Made by a program: the position numbers and the translations under genes
Notes under the pieces: generated by a model
What the model was told of the DNA's origin: nothing
Database searches by the model: none
The model's input: the letters and a program-made list of their open reading frames with translations, nothing else
Shown: piece by piece, positions 19,155 to 26,446 of the stretch
Numbering within the stretch: the first letter of the stretch is position 1
Layout: every line of letters begins with the position of its first letter
NCBI GenBank assembly: GCA_964483695.1
Contig: CAZACZ010000030.1
Location: 1-34,733 of the forward strand
Length of the DNA: 34,733 bases
From: CAZACZ01 sp964483695
GTDB taxonomy: Bacteria; Deinococcota; Deinococci; Deinococcales; Trueperaceae
Direction: 5' to 3'

Positions 19155-20123
19155 TCACGGGGTGGCGTCTTCTGGCCACACGCGCAGCAGTCGGATGGCG
19201 GGCCCCACGCCGGGCGCCGGGGCCGGCTCGGCGATGGCCACCAGCTTGCCGTCGGGGCCGACGAGTGCGCTGCGCGAGGCGAGCGGGACGGGCAGGCGCT
19301 TGCCCTGGCGGACGGCACGGGCGTCGCTCGCCGTGAGCACGGCGACCGGCAAGGCGAGCGCCGCCACCGGGTCGACGCCCGGCGCGTCGGCCACCGCCTC
19401 GAGCGCCACGGCGGCACCCAAGTCGATGGTGCCGGCGGCGGTCCGCACCAGGCCGGCGAGATGCGCGGGCACCCCGAGCGCGGTGCCCACGTCGCGGGCG
19501 AAGGCGCGCACGTAGGTGCCGGCCGCCACGCGCAGGCGCACCAGGGCGGTGGGGAAGGCGCCCAGCGCAGGGGGAAGCGCGAACGTGCGGCCACTCTCGG
19601 CGGGACCCCAACGCCCCGCGCCGTCGGGGGCGAAGACGGAGGGCAGCGCGTCGCGTGTGGGCCGGAGGGCCAAGACCTCGACGCTGCGGTACCCCACCGG
19701 CCGCGGCGGCGGCTCTTCTGCGGCGCCGCGGCGGGCGGCGCGGTAGCTCCGTTCGCCGGCCTGCTTCACCGCCGAGAACGCCGGTGGACGCTGCTCGGTC
19801 AGGCCGAGGAAGCGCGCGCAGGCCGCGCGCACGTCCTCCTCGTCGAGGCCCGTCGCGTCGCCGGTGGCGGCGATCGGACCTTCGGCATCGAGCGTGGGCG
19901 TAGCGGCCCCGAACGCTACCCACGCCAGGTAGGTCTTGTCGCTACCGGTCAGGTACGGCGAGAGCTTGGTGGCGTCGTCGGTGAGCAGCGTCAGGACGCC
20001 GGTGGCCAGGGGGTCCAACGTGCCGGCGTGCCCCACGCGCTTGGTACCAAGCAAGCGCCGGGCGCGCGCCACCACGTCGTGCGAGGTGAGCCCGAGCGGC
20101 TTGTCGACGGGGAGGACGGGCAC
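19155..20123 (-). CDS. truB: tRNA pseudouridine(55) synthase
   Basis: Converts U55 of the T-loop of tRNAs to pseudouridine. 322 residues, with the family N-terminus VLPVDKPLGLTSHDVV and the catalytic motif GHAGTLDPLATGVL, whose Asp is the nucleophile. Later come KTYLAWVAFG, QRPPAFSAVKQAGERSYRAARRG and the segment LRVAAGTYVRAFARDVGTALG that binds the RNA stem. The C-terminal part resembles a PUA-like extension (GKRLPVPL, LVAIAEPAPAP). The middle holds an insertion around residues 150-180 rich in Asp/Ala/Gly. GTG at 20121-20123 starts 5 bases after a TAGAAT box with no ribosome site. Divergent from the metalloprotease gene across only 52 bases. Confidence 0.96.
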   Translation of the reverse strand: MPVLPVDKPLGLTSHDVVARARRLLGTKRVGHAGTLDPLATGVLTLLTDDATKLSPYLTGSDKTYLAWVAFGAATPTLDAEGPIAATGDATGLDEEDVRAACARFLGLTEQRPPAFSAVKQAGERSYRAARRGAAEEPPPRPVGYRSVEVLALRPTRDALPSVFAPDGAGRWGPAESGRTFALPPALGAFPTALVRLRVAAGTYVRAFARDVGTALGVPAHLAGLVRTAAGTIDLGAAVALEAVADAPGVDPVAALALPVAVLTASDARAVRQGKRLPVPLASRSALVGPDGKLVAIAEPAPAPGVGPAIRLLRVWPEDATP

Positions 20124-20128
20124 GCACG

Positions 20129-20134
20129 ATTCTA
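20129..20134 (-). promoter_or_regulatory. -10 box TAGAAT for truB, leaderless arrangement
   Basis: TAGAAT on the minus strand (complement of 20129-20134) ends 5 bases before the GTG start. It lies back to back with the promoter of the opposite gene in a 52-base intergenic region. Confidence 0.6.
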
Positions 20135-20164
20135 CCGGGCGCTGCCGGCGCGTCGGGCCGGCGC

Positions 20165-20170
20165 TATGGT
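20165..20170 (+). promoter_or_regulatory. -10 box TATGGT for the metalloprotease gene, leaderless arrangement
   Basis: TATGGT ends 5 bases before the GTG at 20176. No ribosome site is visible. Together with the truB box it makes a divergent promoter pair in 52 bases. Confidence 0.5.
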
Positions 20171-20175
20171 GGGGC

Positions 20176-23100
20176 GTGCCGCACCGCCGCTTGGCGCTTG
20201 CCGTCGTGCTCTGCCTGCTCGCCGCTGCCTGGGGGCGGGCGGCGGCGGGAGCGTGGGAGCTCGCGGCCGGATCGGTGCGGGTGGTGTTCGACGACCCCGC
20301 CCTACGGCCCTACGCCGAGCGCGTCGCGCGCGTGGCGGAGCGGGAACTGAGCAGGGTGGCTGCGCTGTTCGGGCGGCCGTTGGGGGCGGACGCACCTGCC
20401 GGCAGCGGCGCGGTGCAGGACCTGCCGGTGACGGTGCGCATCACGGCCGCCAGCGACGCCTTCAACGCCTTCGGGCTGCCCGTGCCGCGCCCCACCGTGG
20501 TGCTTCGCGCGCTCGAGCCCAGCCTCGCCGGCATCGGCCTCGGCAGCGACGACGCACTGGCGCTGCTGCTGCGGCACGAGCTCACGCACGTCGTGCAGCT
20601 CACCGACCCGCGCGTGCCCGTGGGCGGCGTGGCGCTTCCCGACCTCGGCCTGGTGGGGCAGGACTCCTTCCCGTTGCCACCCGCGTGGGTGCTGGAAGGC
20701 GTCGCGACGTACGTCGAATCGCGCCCACGCGGCGCAGGCGGCGACCCCGACCTCGGCGGCCGGCTGTTCGATCCGCGCACGCGCGCCACCTTGCTGGCGT
20801 TGGCCGCCGGCGGCGCCTTCCCCGGTCTGGCCGACGTGTCCTTGGCGACGTACGAAGCTTGGCCGTCGGGTCAGGCGCGCTACCTGCTGGGGGTCGCGTT
20901 CGTCGAGGCGTTGGTCGCGCGCCACGGCCTGGCCACGCTGCAAGGTGCGCTGCGGGCGTTCCGCGCCGGCGTGGGTACGCGCCCCTTCGCCGCGGCCTGG
21001 CGCGCCGTGGCAGGCACCGAGTTGGCCGACGAGTGGTCGGCCTGGCGCGGCGCGTTGGAGGTGGAGGCGGCGGCCGCCGTCGAGCGCACCACCGACCCAC
21101 CCCCCGTGCTGGTCACGCGGCCAGGGGCCGTGGCGGCGCCGGCCGTGGCGCCCGACGGCCGACGGGTGGCGTGGATCGACGGCGGCACGCTGCGCGTGGC
21201 CCGCCTGGACGTCGGCCCGACCGGCGGTCTGGGCGAAGGCGCCATCACGCACGAGGTGGAGGCGCCGCTCGGCGCGTTCGACGTCGGCTGGCTCGGCCCG
21301 GACACGCTGGTGGTGGGCGGGTACGCGCGCGATCCCGGCACGCTGCGCGCGGAGCTCTTCACCCTCGAGCTCGCCGGCGGCGCCGCGACGCGAAGGACCG
21401 CGATCGGCGGGGTGCGGCTGCCCAGCGCCAACGGCGAGGGCTGCGTGTGGTTCGCCCACGACGGTACGGCTAGCGGTGCGGCGGTGACGGTGCGGCGATG
21501 GTGCGCGCAGGGCGGTGGCGACGGTGTGTGGTCGGTGCCCGACGGGGTGCAGGTGGCGGACCTGGCCGCGGTGCCCGGCGGGGCGGGCGTCGGCGCGTTG
21601 CTGCTGTGCGAGGGGGAGCGCTGGGTCGAGGTGCTCGAGCCCGCCCACGGGGGCGCCGTGCGAAGCCTGGCGCGATGGCCCATGCCCCCCACCACAGGCG
21701 CCATCGCTTGGCGGGGCCGCGACGAACTGGTGGCGACCGTGGTCGAGGGTGACGTCACCGCCTTGGTGCGCTTCGGCGTCGCGCGAGCGGCCGACGAGAC
21801 CGGCGTGGTCCCGTCGGCCACTGCAGGGTCGAACACCGCCGGATCGGACACCGCCGCGTTGGCCACGGACCCGTTTGGCACGACTACGGCTGGCACGACT
21901 GCGTTTGGCGCGACTACGGTTGGCACGACGCCGCCGGACGTGACCCCGTTGGGCACCGCCCCGTTGGCGACGTCGGCGTTCGCGCCGGCCGTGGCGAAGG
22001 ACGGGGTCGTGTTCGTGACGTTGCGCGCAGAAGGTGCGGCGTTGGCGTGGTGGACGTGGGATGCCTGGCAGGTGGGGCGCGACGGGCCACGAGCGGCGGC
22101 CGAGCCTTGGCGGTCGTCGGCCCCCGACGCCGCGGAGGAGTCGGGCGCCGCGAGGGGCGGTCCGAACGCGGCGCCGGTGCCGGGCACGGCGTCCGCCACG
22201 CCGTCCGTCACGCCGTCGCCGATGCGCCCCTACCGAGCGTCGCTCGACCTCGCGCCATACGGCTGGCTGCCCGTTGGCGGCCGGCTGGCGCTCGCGCCGC
22301 CCGGGTTCGGCGTCGAGCTGGTCTTCCCGGCGCAGGACGTCACCGGCGATCACGAGCTGCGATGGACGCTGGGGTACGACACGGCGTTGCGGGGCGGGGC
22401 CGGGAGCGCCTACGCGTCGCTGCGCTACGCCTTCCGCATGGCGACGCTGGTGCCGGACACGCGACCGTCGCCTCCGTGGGGAGTGGCCGTCACCGTCGGC
22501 GCCTGGCCGCACCGGCCGTACCGAGCCGGCTCCGACCGCGTCGCGTTCGGCGTCCGCGCCGAGGCGCTGGCGCGCTGGCCGGTGGGCACCGCGACGATCG
22601 CCGTGCGCGGCGAGGTAGAGGCCGTCACCGGGATCGGGGGCGGTTGGCGCGTCGGTGGCGGGCTCGACGCGGTCGTCGGCAGGATGCTCGTCGACGCCTA
22701 CGGGGTGGAGCGCTCCGGCTGGAGGCTGGGCGCGCACGGGCGGGCGTCGCCGCGGGTGATCGGGACGGTCGACGCGGCCGGACCTTCCGGCGATGGCTGG
22801 GCGGCCACCGCCTCGCTGGGCGGCTGGGTCGATGCCGCGTTCGTCGCACGTCCATCGTCGGGCCCCTCGGGAGCGTCGCCCGAGGCGGCGTCGCCGCTCT
22901 CCTCGCTCCCTGCGCCCGCCGCATGGACCTTCGGCGTGGCGGCAGGCTACCGGCCCGCCTTGCCCGTGCCGCTCGAGGCCGAACTGGTGGCGCAGGGTTC
23001 GATCGGGGCGCGGTGGGTGGTCCCGGTGCGCTTGCGGGTGGCCGACGGCCTGCTCGCCTGGGAGCGGACGCGGATCGAACCCGCGCTTCGGGTGTGGGTC

Positions 23101-23289
23101 GGAGCGTCGCCGACCGACGTGGCTTCCACGTCTCCCGACGCCCCATGGGGGTGGCGTGGAGGCCTGGGCGCCGACGTGGGCGTCGGGTTCGACGGGGTAC
23201 TCGACTACCTCGCGCCGTTCGCGCTCACCGTCCGCGGCGGCGTCGCCGAGGGCGGGTGGCTGCGCATCGAGGTCGCGACGTCGTTCTAG
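20176..23289 (+). CDS. Predicted outer-membrane gluzincin metalloprotease with propeller-like and beta-barrel regions
   Basis: 1037-residue exported protein. Residues 1-25 are a signal peptide (RRLALAVVLCLLAAAWGRAAAG). A peptidase-MA-like domain follows, with zinc motif HELTH (134-138) and the gluzincin continuation WVLEGVATYVE, whose Glu174 would be the third zinc ligand. Residues about 300-540 repeat short strand motifs such as RRVAWIDGGTLRVARLD and WLGPDTLVVGG, like a TolB/WD40-type propeller. Next is a Thr/Gly/Pro/Ala-rich linker (about 545-690) with 5-residue repeats. From about 690 alternating hydrophobic strands with aromatic girdle residues run to the end, IEVATSF, with the terminal Phe typical of BAM-inserted outer-membrane barrels. 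The domain order is seen; surface proteolysis is inferred. GTG 20176 is chosen from the signal peptide and -10 box. I do not recognise a named family. Confidence 0.72.
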   Translation: MPHRRLALAVVLCLLAAAWGRAAAGAWELAAGSVRVVFDDPALRPYAERVARVAERELSRVAALFGRPLGADAPAGSGAVQDLPVTVRITAASDAFNAFGLPVPRPTVVLRALEPSLAGIGLGSDDALALLLRHELTHVVQLTDPRVPVGGVALPDLGLVGQDSFPLPPAWVLEGVATYVESRPRGAGGDPDLGGRLFDPRTRATLLALAAGGAFPGLADVSLATYEAWPSGQARYLLGVAFVEALVARHGLATLQGALRAFRAGVGTRPFAAAWRAVAGTELADEWSAWRGALEVEAAAAVERTTDPPPVLVTRPGAVAAPAVAPDGRRVAWIDGGTLRVARLDVGPTGGLGEGAITHEVEAPLGAFDVGWLGPDTLVVGGYARDPGTLRAELFTLELAGGAATRRTAIGGVRLPSANGEGCVWFAHDGTASGAAVTVRRWCAQGGGDGVWSVPDGVQVADLAAVPGGAGVGALLLCEGERWVEVLEPAHGGAVRSLARWPMPPTTGAIAWRGRDELVATVVEGDVTALVRFGVARAADETGVVPSATAGSNTAGSDTAALATDPFGTTTAGTTAFGATTVGTTPPDVTPLGTAPLATSAFAPAVAKDGVVFVTLRAEGAALAWWTWDAWQVGRDGPRAAAEPWRSSAPDAAEESGAARGGPNAAPVPGTASATPSVTPSPMRPYRASLDLAPYGWLPVGGRLALAPPGFGVELVFPAQDVTGDHELRWTLGYDTALRGGAGSAYASLRYAFRMATLVPDTRPSPPWGVAVTVGAWPHRPYRAGSDRVAFGVRAEALARWPVGTATIAVRGEVEAVTGIGGGWRVGGGLDAVVGRMLVDAYGVERSGWRLGAHGRASPRVIGTVDAAGPSGDGWAATASLGGWVDAAFVARPSSGPSGASPEAASPLSSLPAPAAWTFGVAAGYRPALPVPLEAELVAQGSIGARWVVPVRLRVADGLLAWERTRIEPALRVWVGASPTDVASTSPDAPWGWRGGLGADVGVGFDGVLDYLAPFALTVRGGVAEGGWLRIEVATSF
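21874..21933 (+). repeat. Four tandem 15-bp repeats in the metalloprotease linker
   Basis: Four in-frame 15-base units (starts 21874, 21889, 21904, 21919) share GGCACGACT or GGCGCGACT and encode FGTTT, AGTTA, FGATT and VGTTP. More degenerate Thr-rich copies lie on both sides. Such a repeat is prone to copy-number change without shifting the frame. Confidence 0.75.
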
Positions 23290-23331
23290 CCGGCCGGCCC
23301 CCGCGTGCAGCGCTGCGGCGGGCCGCCGGCT
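23288..23331. terminator. Imperfect GC hairpin between convergent metalloprotease and TPR-CPBP genes
   Basis: AGCCGGC at 23288-23294 pairs with GCCGGCT ending at 23331, and inner segments GGCCC and CCGC also pair with small bulges. It starts inside the stop codon of the metalloprotease. No T-tract. Confidence 0.45.
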
Positions 23332-23401
23332 CGAGCCTCGCCCGAGTGGGCGCTCCTCGGACGGCACCACCGCGCCGCCGGCGCTACGGCGCCTGGCGTG
23401 C

Positions 23402-25069
23402 TCAGCCGAAGAACAGGCTGCGCACCCAAGGACTCACGACCACTGCCACGAGCAGGCCGACGTGCAGCGTGAGCTGGGCAACCAACGGCTCCCAGCCGCT
23501 CTTCCTTCGCCGGAAGGCGTCGGCCAGGAGCAGACCGACGGCCAGCAGCAGCACCACGGGCGTGCCGAACACCAACGCGTACAGCGCCGCCGACAAGACG
23601 GTGGCGATGGTGGCGTCGTAGCGCCGAGTGAGCGGGGGCAGGAGGAAGGCGCGGAAGTAGAGCTCGGTGAGCGGCACCAGGATTGCGGCCGCCACCACGA
23701 ACGGCGTCAACTGGAAGTAGTCGAGGTAGAACGTCCCCAAGGCGCCGTCGAACGGCCGGTAGTGGAGCAGGGCCAGCGTCGCCGCCAGGAACAGGATGCC
23801 CCACAGGAACCCGTTGGCGGCCCTGTCACCGCGGCCGAGCAGCGTCTCGAGCGGCTCGAACCCGTTGGCCTGGACCCTGCGCCAGGTCAGCAGCGCGAGC
23901 AGCACCGACGAGGTCAGCAGGAACAGCGCCCGAGCGTCGCTACGCAGCACCGGCGTCAGCAGCACCAGCACGTTGTCGTAACGCACCAGTCCGTACACCA
24001 CGGTGACGGCGAGGGCCACCAGCAGGCTGGCGATGAGCACGCCGTACGCCTGCCCGACGCTCCAGGCCCGCGGACCCTCGACCACTTCGAGGGTGCTCGA
24101 GCTGGCGATGCGGCTCTCGCCGACCAGGTGCACGGCCACCAGCGCCAGCAGCACGACCAGCCACAGGAGCGTGTTGCCGACGAGGTACGAGAGCAGGTTC
24201 TCGCGCCGCACCGCCTCGCGCAGCGCCAGGCCGGAGGACTCGAGGTCCCCTTGGGCAGCGTAGATCAGCGCCAACGCGCGGAGGTCGCGCGCTTGCGCGT
24301 CGAGGTCGCGCGCACCGCGGAGTTGGTGCGCGAACTCGAGATGGCTGGCGGCCGCATCGAGCTCGCCCTGGGCCCAGAGCGCCCGGCCCAGCAGCGAGCG
24401 CACCGTCGGGTTGCGGTCGTCGCCGGTCAACTGCATGTAGCTGGTGAGTTGCTGCGCCGCCGAGGCAGGGTCGCTCAGCCGCAGCCGCAGTTCGGCGTCC
24501 GCCAAGCGGTACTCGACGTTGAGGGCGTCGAACGCGATCGCCCGGCCGTAGGCGGTCAGGGCGGCGCCGTACCGGCCGCGCGACTGCTCGATCTTCCCGT
24601 TCAGCAGGTTCACGCGCCCTTCCAGCTCGCGGTTGCCGCGCTCGGCCAGCATCGCGCGCGCTTCGCTCAACAGGCCGGCAGCGTCCACCGGCCGGCCGGC
24701 GGCGAGCGCCGCCTCGGCCAGCAACACCACGGGCTCGGCATCGTCGATACGGTTGCGCACGCGGCGCAGACGCTGCTCGGCGCTGGCGACGTCGCCGAGC
24801 GCCAGCTCGATGCGGCCCAGGGCGAGCTCGGCGGCGGCGAAGTCGGGGCGCACCTGGAGGGCGTTCAGGCACGCCAGGCGGGCGGTCTCGAGGTCGCCCC
24901 CCGCCTCGAAGCGCAGGCACTGCTCGAAGTAGCGGTTCTCGTCGAACCCTTGCGCGAACGCGGTGCTCGCGATCGCGACCAGCGCGATCACCAGCGCCTG
25001 CAGCGGACGTGTCCACGGCAAGGGCTTGCGTGGGCAGGCGAAGCCAGCGGGCCTCGTGAGGAGGTGCAT
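23402..25069 (-). CDS. TPR-repeat protein fused to a CPBP-type intramembrane protease domain
   Basis: 555 residues. Residues 1-39 form a signal peptide or signal anchor (basic stretch, then LQALVIALVAIASTAFA before QG). Residues about 45-290 are tetratricopeptide repeats (for example GDLETARLACLNALQVRPDFAAAELALGRIELALGD), predicted outside the cytoplasm. Several membrane helices follow, and the last 120 residues resemble a CPBP (Abi) glutamic intramembrane protease. Its first motif EExxxR reads TELYFR, so the second Glu (469) and the Arg (473) are kept but the first Glu is Thr. A later His (LTLHVGLL) could be the third motif. Activity is uncertain. The ATG at 25067-25069 has a GGAAGGGAT ribosome site much like that of ppdK. 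Single gene, divergent from the two-component operon; a role in cell-envelope sensing is inference. Confidence 0.75.
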   Translation of the reverse strand: MHLLTRPAGFACPRKPLPWTRPLQALVIALVAIASTAFAQGFDENRYFEQCLRFEAGGDLETARLACLNALQVRPDFAAAELALGRIELALGDVASAEQRLRRVRNRIDDAEPVVLLAEAALAAGRPVDAAGLLSEARAMLAERGNRELEGRVNLLNGKIEQSRGRYGAALTAYGRAIAFDALNVEYRLADAELRLRLSDPASAAQQLTSYMQLTGDDRNPTVRSLLGRALWAQGELDAAASHLEFAHQLRGARDLDAQARDLRALALIYAAQGDLESSGLALREAVRRENLLSYLVGNTLLWLVVLLALVAVHLVGESRIASSSTLEVVEGPRAWSVGQAYGVLIASLLVALAVTVVYGLVRYDNVLVLLTPVLRSDARALFLLTSSVLLALLTWRRVQANGFEPLETLLGRGDRAANGFLWGILFLAATLALLHYRPFDGALGTFYLDYFQLTPFVVAAAILVPLTELYFRAFLLPPLTRRYDATIATVLSAALYALVFGTPVVLLLAVGLLLADAFRRRKSGWEPLVAQLTLHVGLLVAVVVSPWVRSLFFG

Positions 25070-25262
25070 GCGATCCCTTCCGAACTCGGGCACGATGGGC
25101 CGAGCGCCGATCCGCTCGACGGAGTCGTCGGTTCATCATGACGGCCCGGGCCTGCCCCCGGGGTTAGGTCGTTCACTTTGCCGCGGCGGGAAACGCCCTC
25201 GGGGACGGCGCTGCTGCGCGCTGCTGCGGTAGCGGGCGGGGCGAACGGCCATGAAGGTTCCC
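25070..25262. other. Upstream region of the TPR-CPBP gene; no gene seen
   Basis: Part of a 241-base divergent intergenic region. The only structures are the TPR-CPBP ribosome site and a hairpin CCCGGG (25145-25150) / CCCGGG (25157-25162) with 6-base loop, which would lie in the 5' leader of the minus-strand gene. I see no convincing promoter for that gene. Confidence 0.4.
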
Positions 25263-25287
25263 TGAAGCGCCGCTGGTCGCCGCTTCA
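25263..25287. promoter_or_regulatory. Inverted repeat upstream of the two-component operon promoter
   Basis: TGAAGCG (25263-25269) and CGCTTCA (25281-25287) are perfect complements separated by 11 bases. The centre-to-centre distance is 18 bases and the repeat ends 11 bases before the TACCAT box, in the position of an activator or -35 region. A binding site for the operon's own OmpR-type regulator is possible. Confidence 0.4.
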
Positions 25288-25298
25288 CCGTCCGGCGC

Positions 25299-25304
25299 TA
25301 CCAT
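25299..25304 (+). promoter_or_regulatory. -10 box TACCAT for the two-component operon
   Basis: TACCAT ends 6 bases before the ATG of a 15-codon ORF at 25311, the same spacing as for uvrC and the permease operon. Confidence 0.5.
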
Positions 25305-25310
25305 GACGCC

Positions 25311-25358
25311 ATGACGCGAACGAGCCCGACCTCGACGTTCGCAGGAGCGCCATCGTGA
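25311..25358 (+). CDS. Putative leaderless 15-codon ORF at the head of the two-component operon
   Basis: ATG at 25311, 6 bases after a TACCAT box, opens a frame of 15 codons (MTRTSPTSTFAGAPS) whose TGA (25356-25358) overlaps the GTG start of the next gene (25355-25357). The next gene has its own AGGAG ribosome site (25343-25347) inside this ORF, so ribosomes translating the micro-ORF would pass over it. Thr and Ser make up almost half of the peptide. It may act as a coupling or attenuating leader peptide. No homolog is known to me, and chance cannot be excluded at this length. Confidence 0.4.
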   Translation: MTRTSPTSTFAGAPS

Positions 25359-25741
25359 GCCTCGCCGCCTGGTACTTGATGGGGCAGGTGCTGGCCCTGC
25401 TGCCCGCGATGCCGAACGGCACCGAGGTGCGCATCCTCTCCGCCGACCTCTTCACCGTCTACGCCTCGGCGCGCGTCGAAGCCGGCCGGCTGGTGTTCCG
25501 CGAACTCCCACCCGTCGGTACCGCGGTGCGGCTGCTGATCTTCCCGCCCGACACCCCGCCGCAGGGGCAGGCCGCGGCGCTCAGCGGGGCCACCGCGCTT
25601 CGTGGCCTGGTGAGCCAGACCGAGGACGATCTCGACATCCTGTTGGTGGACACGCAGGACGTCGAGCCGGTCTCGCTGCGCGAGGTGTTGCGCTCCGAGC
25701 GCGGGATCGCGCTCGAGCTGCCGGTCGGGGGGGTGCGGTAG
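25355..25741 (+). CDS. Small protein of unknown function in the two-component operon
   Basis: 128 residues, not recognised. Residues 4-18 are hydrophobic (AAWYLMGQVLALLPA) and could be a short signal or anchor. The rest is a beta-rich pattern (GTEVRILSADLFTVYASARVEAGRLVFRELPPVGTAVRLLIFPPD) followed by an acidic segment (QTEDDLDILLVDTQD) and a short helix (SLREVLRSERGIAL). The GTG start is supported by AGGAG 7 bases upstream and by the overlap with the micro-ORF. The stop lies one base before the response-regulator start, so co-expression is certain if the operon is transcribed. A role as sensor accessory or secreted input protein for the kinase is inference. Confidence 0.75.
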   Translation: MSLAAWYLMGQVLALLPAMPNGTEVRILSADLFTVYASARVEAGRLVFRELPPVGTAVRLLIFPPDTPPQGQAAALSGATALRGLVSQTEDDLDILLVDTQDVEPVSLREVLRSERGIALELPVGGVR

Positions 25742-25742
25742 C

Positions 25743-26411
25743 GTGGCGGCCAAACGCATCCTGATCGTCGAGGACGACGTCGACATCCTGCGCCTGCTGC
25801 GGCGCGAACTCGAGGACGCCGGCTTCGAGGTGCTGACGTACGACACCGGCATGCGCGGCTTGTCCGCGGTCCGCGAGTCGGACCCCGACCTGGTGATCCT
25901 CGACCTCGGCCTCCCCGACCTCAGCGGGCAGGAGATCGCCCGCCGCGTGCGCCGCACCGGTGACACCCCCATCCTCATCCTCACCGCCGCAGACGAGGTC
26001 GGCACCAAGGTCGAGATGCTGAACGCCGGGGCCGACGACTACCTCGCCAAGCCGTTCCACGTCGAGGAGTTGCTCGCCCGGGTGAACGTGCAGTTGCGCA
26101 AACGCACCCTCGGGGCGGCGCTGAAGATCGGCGACCTCACCATCGACCCGGCACGCCGCTTGGTGTACTGGTGCGACGAGGAGGTGAAGCTCAGCCCGCG
26201 CGAGTACGAGCTGCTGGTGTACCTAGCGGGCCAGCCGGGGCGCGTGTACAGCCGCAAGGAGATCGAGACCAACGTCTGGGGCGAGGACCTGCCCCCTTCG
26301 TCGAACGTGGTGGACGTGCACATCGCCAACATCCGCGGCAAGCTTCGCGACGCCGGCGGCTACGGCGTGATCCGCACCGTTCGCGGCGTCGGGTACGCCC
26401 TCAAGTCGTGA
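25743..26411 (+). CDS. OmpR/PhoB-family response regulator
   Basis: Cytoplasmic transcription regulator of 222 residues. The receiver domain (1-115) has the acidic pocket EDD (10-12), the phosphoacceptor Asp54 in VILDLGLPD, the switch Thr in LILTAADE and the Lys in LAKPF. The C-terminal winged helix (about 125-220) shows KLSPREYELLVYLAGQPGRVYSRKEI, then the recognition helix NVVDVHIANIRGKLR and the wing GVIRTVRGVGYAL. The GTG at 25743 begins right after the previous stop. It is paired with the histidine kinase 35 bases downstream. One target may be the inverted repeat at 25263-25287. Confidence 0.95.
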   Translation: MAAKRILIVEDDVDILRLLRRELEDAGFEVLTYDTGMRGLSAVRESDPDLVILDLGLPDLSGQEIARRVRRTGDTPILILTAADEVGTKVEMLNAGADDYLAKPFHVEELLARVNVQLRKRTLGAALKIGDLTIDPARRLVYWCDEEVKLSPREYELLVYLAGQPGRVYSRKEIETNVWGEDLPPSSNVVDVHIANIRGKLRDAGGYGVIRTVRGVGYALKS

Positions 26412-26446
26412 GCGCCGGCGCGCCGGCGCGAGGCTGAGGGAGGCGC

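Noticed and set aside
20302..23370. A 1022-codon open frame on the minus strand opposite the metalloprotease gene
   Set aside because: It is rich in Arg, Pro, Gly and His without any domain, and mirrors the codon pattern of the plus-strand gene, which has a signal peptide, zinc motif and barrel. Long antisense frames are expected at this GC content.
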